Positions 25,665-34,674 of a stretch of DNA of 64,000 bases are shown piece after piece. Numbering within the stretch: the stretch's first letter is position 1; each line of letters starts with the position of its first letter. A model generated the notes under the pieces. That model searched no databases. It saw only the letters and a program-made list of their open reading frames with translations, and was not told the origin of the DNA. Both the position numbers and the translations under genes were made by a program. Origin of the DNA: Thermocatellispora tengchongensis (GTDB lineage Bacteria > Actinomycetota > Actinomycetes > Streptosporangiales > Streptosporangiaceae); contig NZ_JACHGN010000029.1 of NCBI RefSeq assembly GCF_014202315.1, forward strand, positions 91,192 to 155,191. The letters are read 5' to 3'.

Positions 25665-26108
25665 CTACTGGGCGATCTGAGTGATCTCGAAGGGGACCGG
25701 CTGCTGAGCGCGGTGCGGGTGCTCCGGGCCGGCGTAGACCTTCAGCTTCTTGGCCATCTTCCGGCCGAGGGCGTTCTTGGGCAGCATGCCCTTCACCGCC
25801 TTCTCCACGGCGCGGTCGGGGCGCTTTTCCATGAGCTCGCTGTAGGACACCGAGCGCAGACCGCCCGGGTAGCCCGAGTGGCGGTACGCCTTCTTCTGCT
25901 CCAGCTTGTTGCCGGTCAGCGCGACCTTGTCGGCGTTGATGACGATGACGAAGTCACCGGTGTCGACGTGGGGCGCGAAGGTCGGCTTGTGCTTACCGCG
26001 GAGCAGGGTCGCGACGTGGCTGGCCAGCCGGCCCAGGACGACATCGGTCGCGTCGATGACGTACCACTGACGCTGGACGTCAGCGGGCTTCGGTGAGTAC
26101 GTGCGCAC
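25665..26108 (-). CDS. rplM: 50S ribosomal protein L13
   Basis: 147 residues from the GTG at 26108, giving [20 protein letters not shown], the actinobacterial L13 start. The open frame runs a further 66 codons upstream through the structured leader and is not coding. [18 protein letters not shown] and [10 protein letters not shown] are L13 signatures. An early-assembly 23S-binding protein. First gene of the operon, about 190 nt downstream of its promoter. Confidence 0.97.
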   Translation of the reverse strand: MRTYSPKPADVQRQWYVIDATDVVLGRLASHVATLLRGKHKPTFAPHVDTGDFVIVINADKVALTGNKLEQKKAYRHSGYPGGLRSVSYSELMEKRPDRAVEKAVKGMLPKNALGRKMAKKLKVYAGPEHPHRAQQPVPFEITQIAQ

Positions 26109-26301
26109 GGTCGTAGGCCTTCTTTGCTCGCGTCTTCGGCGCTGTCGGAAGTGACAGCTCACTGTCGTCACTGTCGGAATCGACAGCGTCTGGTATCGGA
26201 GGGTGCGGGCACACGACGGCCCGACCTTCCGTCTCCGCTGTACGGGAGATGACGCCGGACGCGCCGCGCTTCGGTCGCGAAGGACCGACTCGCACACAAC
26301 G
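26109..26301 (-). promoter_or_regulatory. Structured 5' leader of rplM, candidate autoregulatory RNA
   Basis: The expected mRNA leader holds repeated complementary segments. CGCTGTCG (26140-26147) can pair with CGACAGCG (26181-26188). Inside, GACAG/CTGTC (26153-26157 with 26162-26166) or GTGAC/GTCAC (26151-26155 with 26167-26171) form alternative hairpins. Alternative pairings just upstream of a ribosomal protein gene suggest feedback by L13 or S9. This is inference, and I cannot match it to a named RNA family. Confidence 0.4.
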
Positions 26302-26308
26302 AACAAGC

Positions 26309-26337
26309 AGAATACCGCCCCGCCACCGGGGGGTCAA
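26309..26337 (-). promoter_or_regulatory. Promoter of rplM-rpsI-glmM
   Basis: On the minus strand TTGACC (26332-26337) and TATTCT (26309-26314) are separated by exactly 17 bp, a near-consensus housekeeping sigma promoter. It predicts a leader of about 190 nt. Confidence 0.75.
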
Positions 26338-26468
26338 AACGCCGCCACGCGCGGGAACGGCGATGAGATGCGGCCTGGAGCGGCGGCGACGAGCGACAGA
26401 ACGGTTGAATCTAGTTACCGCTAACCTCTTCTTCCCCAAGACATATCATCTCTATCGTTGGCTGCGGT

Positions 26469-27257
26469 ATGTGGCAACATCCTCACCCCCGTGGCACCCA
26501 GCGGGTCGTCCGGCGACGTAACCACCTGGGGATGTTGGCCTGCCTTCTTCTCGCCGTGCTGGTCGCGGGCATCCTCATCGGCCGCCTGTCGCGCGGCCCC
26601 GAGACCCCGGACCAGGTTTACCTGAACAACGCCACGCCGCCCACCCCCACGCCCTCGGCACAGGCCGCCAAGCCGCAGGCGGGACGGAGCCGGGCGCCGC
26701 TCGGCACGGTGATGCGCGAGCGGGAGCCCGCCCAGACCCAGCGTGCCAAGCCCACCTCCAGCGCGTCCAGATCCAGGGCGCCGCGCGACGGGATGATCGA
26801 CGGCTCCTTCGAGGCCGGCGACACGGCCACCGTGATCGGCCCCGACACCGGCGCCGACGGCGACGACCTGGCCATGCTGACCCCGGTCGAGGCCGAGGTC
26901 GTCCGGCTCACCAACAACGCCCGGCGGCGCAACGGGTGCGCCCCCCTGCGCGTGGACGCGCGCCTGGTCAAGTCCGCGCGCACCCACTCCCGTGAGATGG
27001 CCCGCAGCGGCGTGTTCTCCCACAACTCCCCCAACGGCGGCTCGCCGTGGAAGCGCATGGAGCGGGCCGGCTACTCCGACGGCGGCGCGGAGAACATCGG
27101 CCGCGGCTACCAGAGCGCCGAGGAGGCCGTGCGCGGGTGGCTGTCCAGCCCCAGCCACCGGCAGAACATCCTCAACTGCAGCCTCGCCGCCACCGGCGTC
27201 GGCTTCTCCGACGGGCCCGGAGGCCCGTGGTGGACGCAGGACTTCGGGTATTCGTGA
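26469..27257 (+). CDS. Membrane-anchored CAP/SCP-domain protein (YkwD-like)
   Basis: 262 residues. A short basic N-terminus is followed by one membrane segment (about 21-37, LACLLLAVLVAGILIG). A Thr/Pro/Ala/Arg-rich linker comes next, then a C-terminal CAP domain (about 140-262) with ARTHSREMARSGVFSHNSP, GAENIGRGY and SSPSHRQNIL, the conserved His/Glu cavity residues. The protein should face outside the cell. CAP proteins of bacteria have mostly undefined roles at the envelope. The start ATG has no clear ribosome site. Confidence 0.85.
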   Translation: MWQHPHPRGTQRVVRRRNHLGMLACLLLAVLVAGILIGRLSRGPETPDQVYLNNATPPTPTPSAQAAKPQAGRSRAPLGTVMREREPAQTQRAKPTSSASRSRAPRDGMIDGSFEAGDTATVIGPDTGADGDDLAMLTPVEAEVVRLTNNARRRNGCAPLRVDARLVKSARTHSREMARSGVFSHNSPNGGSPWKRMERAGYSDGGAENIGRGYQSAEEAVRGWLSSPSHRQNILNCSLAATGVGFSDGPGGPWWTQDFGYS

Positions 27258-27280
27258 CCTGTTGCGTGCCGGTTGGCGGC

Positions 27281-27286
27281 TAATCT
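27281..27286 (+). promoter_or_regulatory. Candidate -10 box for a leaderless start
   Basis: TAATCT ends 6 nt before the ATG at 27293. No Shine-Dalgarno is present. Confidence 0.4.
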
Positions 27287-27292
27287 CGGCTC

Positions 27293-29062
27293 ATGGGCTA
27301 CCCCGGGGAACCGCCACGCCGCCAGCCGTACGACGGGCAGGAGCCGTCCGCTCCACGCGGAGAGAGCTGGTTCGACGCGCCGCGCCGCGGCCGGTCCGAG
27401 GGCCCTCCTCCCGGCACCGGCCCCGCCACCGGCCCGTTCGGCCGGCCTGACAGCGGGCCCGCCACGGGCCCGTTCGGCCCGCCCGAGACCGGCCCCGCCA
27501 CCGGCCCGTTCGGGACGTCTGACCCCGGGCCGGCCACCGGCCCCTTCGGCCCGCCCGACATCGGTCCGTCCTCCGGCCCGGCCACGGGGCCGCTGTCCGC
27601 CGTCCCGCCGTACGACCCGTACGCGCCCGGCGGCCCGTACGCCCCCGAGCCCGCGCCCGCCGCGCCCGAGCGTCCGATGGCGTTCGGCGACCAGGGCGGC
27701 CTCGGCGGCACGGGCGCGTTCTCCCGGCCCGCCGACTTCGGCCCGCCGTCGCCGGTCAACGGCAACCGGCCGATCAACGGCGCGCGGCACACGTACGGCG
27801 GCGGGCCGAGCGCCCCCGACGCCGGCGCGCCCGCCCCGGGACGCCCGCCCGCGGCGCCCGGCGCCCAGTCCTTCACCGACCTGCTCAACAACCGTCAGGG
27901 CGGGCTGGGCACCGCCGACCCCCTGGGCCCCGCGCCGTCGCCCACGGGGCGGCCCGACCCGGGGTTCGACGCCTTCAACCCCCGGCCCGACGCCTTCGGC
28001 CCCGGACCCGACGCCTTCAACCCCGCGCCCGACGCCTTCAAGCCTGGACCCGACGCCTTCGGCCCCGGACCCGACGCCTTCGGCCCCCGGCCCGACGCGT
28101 TCGGCCGTCCGGAGGCGCCGCCGCCGTCCCAGCAGCAGGCGCGGCGCGAGGCGCCGTACGAGCCGCGCCGCCGCGCCCCGGAGGGCGACCCCGCCGAGCG
28201 GCAGGGCCCGCCGTCGGGGCCGATCGGCGAGCCCGTGCCGGCCGCCGCCCCGCTGCAGAGCCCGCGTCCGGCGGACGAGGAGCCGATCAAGCCCGACCCG
28301 CCGCGGCGCAAGGAGATGTGGAGCCCGTACGACGAGGGCCCGCGCTCCCGCCGCCCCGTCTACATCGCGCTGGTCGCGGTCGCCCTGCTGGTGGCGGGCG
28401 GCTTCGGGCTGGCCGCCATGGCGTCCTCCGGCGACGACGACGCGACCGCCACGGCCGAGCCCGCTCCCCGCCCCACCGCCTCGCTGCCGCCCGCGGCCCC
28501 GGGCGGCAAGGACGGCTTCGCGGCGTCGCGCGCCACCGACAAGTACCCGCTGACGCTCAACGAGATCTTCCCCAAGAAGAAGATCACCAAGGGCGGCGCC
28601 ACGTACGTGATGACCACCCGCAGGACCGACAAGACCTGCAAGAACGGCGCGACCGGCGACAAGCTGATCAAGGCGCTGTCCACCGGCAAGTGCAACCAGC
28701 TCCTGCGCGCCAGCTTCCGCGACTCGTCCGGCAAGATCATCGGCACCGTCGGCGTGGCCAACCTGCAGACGGCCAAGATGGCCGCCAAGGTCGTCTCGGT
28801 CGCGGCGGGCGGCAAGCTGGAGGACTACGTCAAGCCGCTCCCCGGCAAGGACGAGGTGACCAAGGCGCTGGGCAGCGGCCAGGCCAACGCCGGCGCCTGG
28901 CGGCACGGGCACTACGCGGTGCTGCTGTGGTTCCAGTTCAAGGACGGGCACACCCCCACCACGAGCGAACGCAAGAAGCTCACCAAGGCGGCGCTCGACA
29001 TCACCGACGCCACCGTCTTCCCCGCGCTGGACTCCCGCACCCTCACCGGACGCCGCCCGTGA
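27293..29062 (+). CDS. Proline-rich single-pass membrane protein (paralogue 1)
   Basis: 589 residues. No signal peptide. The long N-terminal part (about 1-350) is Pro/Gly-rich and disordered, with tandem motifs GPATGPFGPP (about 41-100) and DAFGPGP/DAFNPAP (about 223-270). One membrane segment (about 356-378) follows RSRRPVY. A C-terminal 170-residue region outside the membrane contains LNEIFPKKKITKGGATY, a cysteine pair (KTCKNGA and GKCNQLL), GTVGVANLQTAK and FKDGHTPTTSE. The last region is homologous to the end of the next gene's product. Function is unknown. The layout (disordered inside, small domain outside) suggests a sensor or scaffold. Confidence 0.75.
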   Translation: MGYPGEPPRRQPYDGQEPSAPRGESWFDAPRRGRSEGPPPGTGPATGPFGRPDSGPATGPFGPPETGPATGPFGTSDPGPATGPFGPPDIGPSSGPATGPLSAVPPYDPYAPGGPYAPEPAPAAPERPMAFGDQGGLGGTGAFSRPADFGPPSPVNGNRPINGARHTYGGGPSAPDAGAPAPGRPPAAPGAQSFTDLLNNRQGGLGTADPLGPAPSPTGRPDPGFDAFNPRPDAFGPGPDAFNPAPDAFKPGPDAFGPGPDAFGPRPDAFGRPEAPPPSQQQARREAPYEPRRRAPEGDPAERQGPPSGPIGEPVPAAAPLQSPRPADEEPIKPDPPRRKEMWSPYDEGPRSRRPVYIALVAVALLVAGGFGLAAMASSGDDDATATAEPAPRPTASLPPAAPGGKDGFAASRATDKYPLTLNEIFPKKKITKGGATYVMTTRRTDKTCKNGATGDKLIKALSTGKCNQLLRASFRDSSGKIIGTVGVANLQTAKMAAKVVSVAAGGKLEDYVKPLPGKDEVTKALGSGQANAGAWRHGHYAVLLWFQFKDGHTPTTSERKKLTKAALDITDATVFPALDSRTLTGRRP

Positions 29063-29148
29063 TCCCCCGAACCTCCCACAGAGGTGACAAAGACCATCAA
29101 AAGGGCAGCGGTTCCGGTTATACCGGGGTGACGATCTCCGTCTCTCGC

Positions 29149-29154
29149 TACAGT
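29149..29154 (+). promoter_or_regulatory. Candidate -10 box for a leaderless start
   Basis: TACAGT ends 7 nt before the ATG at 29162. It favours that ATG over the GTG at 29153. Confidence 0.4.
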
Positions 29155-29161
29155 GCGGCGT

Positions 29162-32100
29162 ATGCGTGGTCAGGATCCGCGGTCCGAGCACGAAGCTGAG
29201 CTCGACGGCTCGTCCGCCCCGGCGACCCCGCCGCCGAGCTTCGGCCGGCCGACCGTCGCCCCGCCGCCGCCCGGCCCCCAGCAGTCCCCCGGACACCCGG
29301 CACCGTACGCCGGCCCCAGCCCGCAGGCGGCGCCCGTCGGCGTGCCCGCGCCCCCGGACCCCGACGCCGACGTCCTGCCGGCCGCCGAGCCCCACACCCC
29401 GGCCGCCGTCGCCCAGCCCTGGGAGGTGCCCGCCGACGGCCCCGCCTACGACTGGTACGCCGGCGCCCCCACCGACCCCAACCTGCCCGCGCCCGCCGCC
29501 CCGGAGCGTCCCACCCCCGCCAATCCGGACGATCCAGACAATCCAGGACGACCCGGCCCCACCGACCTGGAGCGTCCCGCTCACGCCGACCTGAACTGGA
29601 AGCCGCCCGCGACCTTCACCGCCGCGGCGGCGGGCATGGCCGTGTGGCCCGGCGCCGCCGACTCCTCCGCCGCCGCGCCCTGGCCGGCCGCCACCGGCGA
29701 GCCCGTCGAGGACCCCGAGCCCGCGCCCGTCCCCGAGCCCCCGTCCGACCTCGCCCCGCTGCGCTTCGCCACGGCCGACGAGCCAAGGGACGAGATCGTC
29801 TGGCCCCCGCCCGGCCCCGACGCCGCCGACGGCACGGCAGTGGCGCGAGAGGCCGCCTCCCCGGCCCCCGGACTCTCACCTGGACAGGACGCCCCGGAGC
29901 CCGGCGACGCCCAGGACGCCTCGCACGAGTTCCACGCTCGCGACGACGCGAGCGGCGTTTCCGGCACCGAGCGCGACACCCGAAACGACGTCGGCGACGC
30001 CCAGGGCACGAGCCGCGACGAGCCGCAGGACGTACCGGATGCCGACGCGGCGCGGACCGCGGCGTCCGACGCGTCCGGCCCCCGCGACGCGACCGGTCCC
30101 GCTCCCGGCGAGGGCTTCGGGGCGGGCGACGCCACGCTGACCAGGCCCGTGCACCGGCCCCGGGAACCCCAGGACATCCCGGTCTGGCCTCCCCGCCCCA
30201 CCTCCCGCGACACCGCCCCCACGGTGACGGCGCCGGGCGAGGAGACCATCCCCGTCGCACGCGGCGAGAGCACCATCCCGGCAGGAACCCCTACCGGTGA
30301 CCACCCCTCTACCAGCGCCACCGAAGGGCCACCCGTGCTTCAGGGACGCGTCGATCCGATCGACTCCCCGCCCCCTCCCCCGGGCCACACCTCCCCCTCG
30401 CCCGACGGCGTGCAAGACGCCCCGACCGGTCCCGCCGACCAGAGCGGGCCCGGCCCGTACGCGGGCCCGGCCGACATGCCCGCAGGCCAGGCGATCCACG
30501 GCATGCAGGGCACGCACAACCCCATGGGCTACCCGCAACCGTCTGCGCCGCCCTTCCCAGGCCAGGACGCCCTCGGCCACCCGCCGGCGGGGCCCCACGA
30601 CGCCGCCCCATACCCGGCGCCGTTCCCGAACCCCGGCCCCGACCAGAACGGCGCGCAGGGCCCGAACGGCGGCCCGGCACCGTTCCCCGCACCGGGTCCC
30701 AACCCCGGGCACTTCCAGGACGGCGCGCCCACCCCGTTCCCCCCGCCCGGCGTCCCCCAGGACGGAGCGCCCGGCCCCAACAGCGGCCCGACGCCCTTCC
30801 CCGCACCGGCCGCGAACGGCGGCCCCGGGCCTGACGCCGCGTACGGCCCCACCCCGTTCCCCCCGCCCGGCCCCAACGCCGCGCACTTCCAGGACGGCCT
30901 GCCCACCCCGTTCCCCCCGCCCGGCGTCCCCCAGGACGGAGCGCTCGGCCCCAACAGCGGCCCGACGCCGTTCCCGGGGCACGGCCCGAACAGCGGCCCC
31001 ACACCCTTCCCAGGACACGGCCCGAACAGCGGCCCCACACCCTTCCCGGGACACGATCCGAACACCGGCCCGACGCCGTTCCCGGGACACGGTCCCAACA
31101 GCGGCCCCACGCCCTTCCCCGGGCACGAGCCCAGCACCGGACCAACCCCCTTCCCCGCGCACGGGGCCGATGCCGGACACGGTCACGACCACGCGCACGG
31201 ACCCGACAGCGGCCCGGCGCCGTTCGCCGCGCCGGGCCCGCACGGCGGTCCCGGGCCTCAGCAGGGCTCTGAGCCGGGCTTCCCGGCCGGTCCCCCCTTC
31301 CCCCCGCCCTTCGGGTCGGTGGACGGCCCCGACGGCAGCGTCTCGCCCAACGCGGCGACTCCGCCCAACGGGTTCGGGGTGACGGCGCAGTTCGGTGACT
31401 CCGGCTTCCCGGCCGCGCCGCCGCAGTCCGGTAACGGCGCCGGGGCGCCGGGGGCTCCGCTGCCGCCCGTGAACGGGGCCGAGTTCCCCGCCTCCCCCAA
31501 CGGCTCGGGACCGCACTCGCCGGGCGACGGCACCGGATTCCCCCCGCCGCCACACGCGGGCGGAACCGACTTCCATGTGCCACCGCAGGCCCTGCCGCCT
31601 CACGCGGGCAACGGGACCGGCGCGCAGCAGGCCGCGCCCGCCCCGTGGGCCGAGGCGCAGACCGGCGACCAGCAGGCCATGCGGGCGCCCGCGCTGCCGC
31701 CGTTCGGCGAGACCAAGAGCCAGCCGCAGGGCGAGCCGGGCCAGGTCACCTCGCTCCTCCCGTCGAGCGGGGCCGCCGGCATCGGGGCGCCGTCACACGC
31801 GGGGGCACCTCCCGGAGCCCCGGCGGCGCCCGCGGATGGCGGCGCCGCGCCCTGGGGAGCCGCAGCCCAGGAGCAGGAGCCATGGGGCGGCCCCGGCGGG
31901 GCCGTGCGGGGCAACGAGCTGCCTCCACCCCCGCCCCTGTCCGAGGGCCCGCGCGGGCCGTTCACCCCGCCGCCCACCGGCGGGGAGGGCGAGCCCGCCA
32001 CCCTGGCGCCGCCGCGGGAGCGCAAGCGGCGTACGGGGCTGCTCGTGGCGGCGGCGGTGCTCGTCGCGGCGGCCGTGGGCGCCGGGGGCTACTTCGGGTT

Positions 32101-32728
32101 CCTGGCGCTGACGGGCTCCGACGACAACCGCGGGACCACGGCCCAGCCGCTCCCCCGCCCAAGCAGCGGCGGCGAGGTCGGCCCGGAGGCGGTCGGGGCG
32201 TCCGTGCTCGACGACGAGACCACCGACCCGCAGAAGATGACCCTGGCCGAGGCGTTCCCCGACCGCAAGATCGAGATCGCGGGGCTGACCTTCACCCGGG
32301 TGGCGCAGGAGCTCACCGAGACCTGCGAGAAGGCGGCGCTGGGCGACTTCGCCGAGGCCCTGAAGCTGAACCGGTGCACGGCCGTGCTGCGCGCGACGTA
32401 CGTGGACGCCAAGAAGCGGTTCGCGGTCACGACCGGCATCGCGGTGATGCCCACCAAGGAGAGCGCCATCGCGGCCGACAAGGCCAAGAGCCTGGCGCAG
32501 AACGTGTGGTTCCGCGGGCTGGCCGGCAAGAAGGGCTCGGGCGCCGACCGGGTGCACATCGCGGGCGGCTACGCGTCCGGGCTGGTGTGGGGCCGCTACA
32601 TCGTGTTCAGCTACGCCACCAACGCCGACGGCCACACCCCCACGGCCAAGGAGAAGGGGCTGGGCAAGGTGAGCGGCGAGTTCCGCGACAACACCGCCAT
32701 GGTCCTGGAGCGCCGCATCACCGGCTGA
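29162..32728 (+). CDS. Very long proline-rich single-pass membrane protein (paralogue 2)
   Basis: 1188 residues. About 950 residues of Pro/Gly/Ala/Asp-rich disordered sequence precede one membrane segment (about 958-983, LLVAAAVLVAAAVGAGGYFG) after RERKRR. The C-terminal domain (about 1025-1188) matches the preceding paralogue: LAEAFPDRKIEIAGLTF, two cysteines (TCEKAALGDF and NRCTAVLRA), TTGIAVMPTKE and NADGHTPTAKEK. The N-terminal part holds six copies of a GPNSGPTPFPGH-type unit. No enzyme motif is visible. Two adjacent genes with this rare domain suggest duplication and a shared function at the envelope. Confidence 0.75.
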   Translation: MRGQDPRSEHEAELDGSSAPATPPPSFGRPTVAPPPPGPQQSPGHPAPYAGPSPQAAPVGVPAPPDPDADVLPAAEPHTPAAVAQPWEVPADGPAYDWYAGAPTDPNLPAPAAPERPTPANPDDPDNPGRPGPTDLERPAHADLNWKPPATFTAAAAGMAVWPGAADSSAAAPWPAATGEPVEDPEPAPVPEPPSDLAPLRFATADEPRDEIVWPPPGPDAADGTAVAREAASPAPGLSPGQDAPEPGDAQDASHEFHARDDASGVSGTERDTRNDVGDAQGTSRDEPQDVPDADAARTAASDASGPRDATGPAPGEGFGAGDATLTRPVHRPREPQDIPVWPPRPTSRDTAPTVTAPGEETIPVARGESTIPAGTPTGDHPSTSATEGPPVLQGRVDPIDSPPPPPGHTSPSPDGVQDAPTGPADQSGPGPYAGPADMPAGQAIHGMQGTHNPMGYPQPSAPPFPGQDALGHPPAGPHDAAPYPAPFPNPGPDQNGAQGPNGGPAPFPAPGPNPGHFQDGAPTPFPPPGVPQDGAPGPNSGPTPFPAPAANGGPGPDAAYGPTPFPPPGPNAAHFQDGLPTPFPPPGVPQDGALGPNSGPTPFPGHGPNSGPTPFPGHGPNSGPTPFPGHDPNTGPTPFPGHGPNSGPTPFPGHEPSTGPTPFPAHGADAGHGHDHAHGPDSGPAPFAAPGPHGGPGPQQGSEPGFPAGPPFPPPFGSVDGPDGSVSPNAATPPNGFGVTAQFGDSGFPAAPPQSGNGAGAPGAPLPPVNGAEFPASPNGSGPHSPGDGTGFPPPPHAGGTDFHVPPQALPPHAGNGTGAQQAAPAPWAEAQTGDQQAMRAPALPPFGETKSQPQGEPGQVTSLLPSSGAAGIGAPSHAGAPPGAPAAPADGGAAPWGAAAQEQEPWGGPGGAVRGNELPPPPPLSEGPRGPFTPPPTGGEGEPATLAPPRERKRRTGLLVAAAVLVAAAVGAGGYFGFLALTGSDDNRGTTAQPLPRPSSGGEVGPEAVGASVLDDETTDPQKMTLAEAFPDRKIEIAGLTFTRVAQELTETCEKAALGDFAEALKLNRCTAVLRATYVDAKKRFAVTTGIAVMPTKESAIAADKAKSLAQNVWFRGLAGKKGSGADRVHIAGGYASGLVWGRYIVFSYATNADGHTPTAKEKGLGKVSGEFRDNTAMVLERRITG
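30947..31162 (+). repeat. 36-bp tandem coding repeat (six copies)
   Basis: Six successive 36-bp units encode GPNSGPTPFPGH and close variants (DPNTGPTPFPGH, EPSTGPTPFPAH) at residues 596-667. Looser PTPFPPPG/A units precede the array from about 30650. Confidence 0.9.
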
Positions 32729-32785
32729 CCCCGACCCGCCCGCCCGGTGGGGCAGGCGGACGCCAAGGCCGGACGGGTGGGTGGG

Positions 32786-33703
32786 TCAGGCCGGCGGGGC
32801 CAGGGTGCGCAGGCGGCGGGTCTGGGCGGCTCTGGCGGCGAGGTCCGGCTGTGCCGGGTAGCGGACCTCCTCCAGGCACAGGCCGTGCGCCGGGGCCACG
32901 TGTACGCCCGAGTCGCGTACGGCCCTGGCCAGCACCTCCCCCGGCCACTCGACCGGGCGGCGGCCGTCGCCCACGGCCAGCAGCGAGCCGACCAGGGCGC
33001 GCACCATGGAGTGGCAGAACGCGTCGGCCACGACGGTCGCGACGAGCACCCCGTCGTCCTCGCGCGCCCAGTCGAGCCGCTGCAGCTCGCGGATCGTGGT
33101 GGCGCCCTCGCGCTTCTTGCAGAAGGCGGCGAAGTCGTGCTCCCCGAGCAGGCGGGAGGCGGCGGCGTTCAACAGGTCGAGGTCGAGGGGACGCAGGTGC
33201 CACAGGACCTCGTGCCGCCGCAGCGGGTCCACCCCGCCCGGCGCGTCGCTCACCCGGTACGCGTACCGCCGGGAAAGCGCGGAGAACCGGGCGTCGAAGC
33301 CCTCAGGAGCCACGCTGAGCCGGTGAACGCGCACATCCGCGGGCAGAACCCCGGACAGCCGCCTCAGCAGCGCAGGAAGCCGCTCAGCGACGCCGAGCGG
33401 TTCGAGGGGTTCGAGCGGGCCGCCCGGCGGGACCTGGGCGGCGGCCGGATGACGGCGGTCGCGGGTCAGCGCGTCGAAGGAGGCCACGGGCAGGTCCACG
33501 TGCGCGACCTGGCCGCGGGCGTGCACGCCGGCGTCGGTGCGCCCGGCGACGGTGAGCCCGGGAGGCGGGTCGAGGCGCAGAATCCGCCCCAGGGCCGACT
33601 CGATCTCACCCTGCACGGTACGCCTGCCGGGCTGCGCGGCCCAGCCGGAGAAACCGGTGCCGTCGTATCCGAGATCGAGCCGGACGCGTACGACATCCTG
33701 CAC
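32786..33703 (-). CDS. truA: tRNA pseudouridine synthase A
   Basis: 305 residues. It forms pseudouridine at positions 38-40 of tRNA anticodon stems. The catalytic aspartate is in [13 protein letters not shown], and [21 protein letters not shown] and RRYAYRV are further TruA motifs. The GTG start has AGGAG upstream. A region of about 20 residues around 85-105 ([14 protein letters not shown]) is longer than in many homologues. It is encoded downstream of rplQ as in many bacteria, but here a minisatellite and a hairpin lie between. Confidence 0.94.
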   Translation of the reverse strand: MQDVVRVRLDLGYDGTGFSGWAAQPGRRTVQGEIESALGRILRLDPPPGLTVAGRTDAGVHARGQVAHVDLPVASFDALTRDRRHPAAAQVPPGGPLEPLEPLGVAERLPALLRRLSGVLPADVRVHRLSVAPEGFDARFSALSRRYAYRVSDAPGGVDPLRRHEVLWHLRPLDLDLLNAAASRLLGEHDFAAFCKKREGATTIRELQRLDWAREDDGVLVATVVADAFCHSMVRALVGSLLAVGDGRRPVEWPGEVLARAVRDSGVHVAPAHGLCLEEVRYPAQPDLAARAAQTRRLRTLAPPA

Positions 33704-33782
33704 GTTTCGCTCCTGTCACTCCCCTGACGAACGCTCATCGCCCCAGCACACCCGCCAGGCACCCACCACAGCCGCGCTCTCC

Positions 33783-33937
33783 GAAAACGCCATGCTCCCC
33801 GGAAAGGCCATGCTCCCGAGAACGCCACGCTCCCGGAAAGGCCACGCTCCCGAGAACGCCATGCTCCCGAGAACGCCATGCTCCCGAAGGGGCCATGCTC
33901 CCGGGAACGCCGTACCGCTCGCGAACACCATGCTTCC
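33783..33937. repeat. 17-bp minisatellite, nine copies
   Basis: Nine tandem units of the type GAGAACGCCATGCTCCC lie between truA and rplQ, with two recurring variants (GAGAACGCC and GGAAAGGCC). The 17-bp period is not a codon multiple, so the array is non-coding although it leaves open frames. Confidence 0.9.
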
Positions 33938-33948
33938 GGGAACGCGGA

Positions 33949-33989
33949 CGGGCCCGGCGCCCCCGAGCGTAGCGGGGACACCGGGCCCG
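33949..33989 (-). terminator. Hairpin downstream of rplQ
   Basis: A 9-bp outer stem (CGGGCCCGG/CCGGGCCCG) encloses a second CCCCG/CGGGG hairpin. It lies 42 bp past the rplQ stop on the minus strand and probably ends or attenuates the alpha operon before truA. Confidence 0.65.
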
Positions 33990-34031
33990 TATGGACCGAG
34001 CGCGGCCTCACTTCCGGACAGAGCCGGTGGA

Positions 34032-34565
34032 TCAGGCCTCGTCCTTCTTGGCCTCGTCCTTGGGCTCCTCGGCCGCGTCCTGCGGCTCGTCGGCCACCGC
34101 GTCCTTCGGCTCCTCGGCCGCCTCGGCCGCCTCGGCGGTCTCGGCCGCCTTCGGGGCCTCGGCCGGAGCGGCGGCGGGGGTGGTGCGGGAGACGGTCACC
34201 GGGCGCATCGGCTCGGTCACCAGCTCGATGATCGCCATCGGCGCGTTGTCACCCTTACGCGGCCCGATCTTGGTGATCCGGGTGTAGCCGCCCGGACGCT
34301 CCGAGAACGTGGGAGCGATCTCCGTGAACAGGTGGTGGACGACGCCCTTGTCCCTGACGACGGTGAGCACCTGCCGGCGGTTGTGGATGTCGCCCTTCTT
34401 GGCCTTGGTGATCAGCCGCTCCGCCAACGGGCGCAGGCGCTTGGCCTTGGCCTCGGTGGTGCGGACGCGGCCGTGCTCGAACAGCTCGGTGGCGAGGTTC
34501 GCCAGGATGAGCTTCTCGTGCGCCGGACCGCCGCCCAGGCGAGGGCCCTTGGTGGGCTTCGGCAT
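34032..34565 (-). CDS. rplQ: 50S ribosomal protein L17
   Basis: 177 residues. The L17 core (about 1-120) has [19 protein letters not shown] and [14 protein letters not shown]. An Ala/Glu/Lys/Pro-rich tail of about 50 residues follows, acidic overall and probably disordered, an extension common in actinomycetes. L17 binds near the peptide exit tunnel. Last ribosomal gene of the alpha operon. Confidence 0.97.
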   Translation of the reverse strand: MPKPTKGPRLGGGPAHEKLILANLATELFEHGRVRTTEAKAKRLRPLAERLITKAKKGDIHNRRQVLTVVRDKGVVHHLFTEIAPTFSERPGGYTRITKIGPRKGDNAPMAIIELVTEPMRPVTVSRTTPAAAPAEAPKAAETAEAAEAAEEPKDAVADEPQDAAEEPKDEAKKDEA

Positions 34566-34674
34566 TGCCTTCTCCTTGTGAGTGAACCCGCCCCGGCCGT
34601 ATCAGGTACCGGAGTCGGGCCGGCGGGCGCGCGGTCGCACGACCGCGCGCCCCCGATGATCTAACGCGAAAAAC

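Noticed and set aside
26109..26306. Upstream extension of rplM
   Set aside because: The extension runs through the structured leader and is not like L13.
27107..29584. Minus-strand frame of 825 codons
   Set aside because: Antisense to the CAP and proline-rich genes, which have coherent domains. Gly/Arg-rich composition and no family likeness.
33783..33937. Possible CRISPR array or coding repeat
   Set aside because: No spacers, and the 17-bp period breaks the frame.
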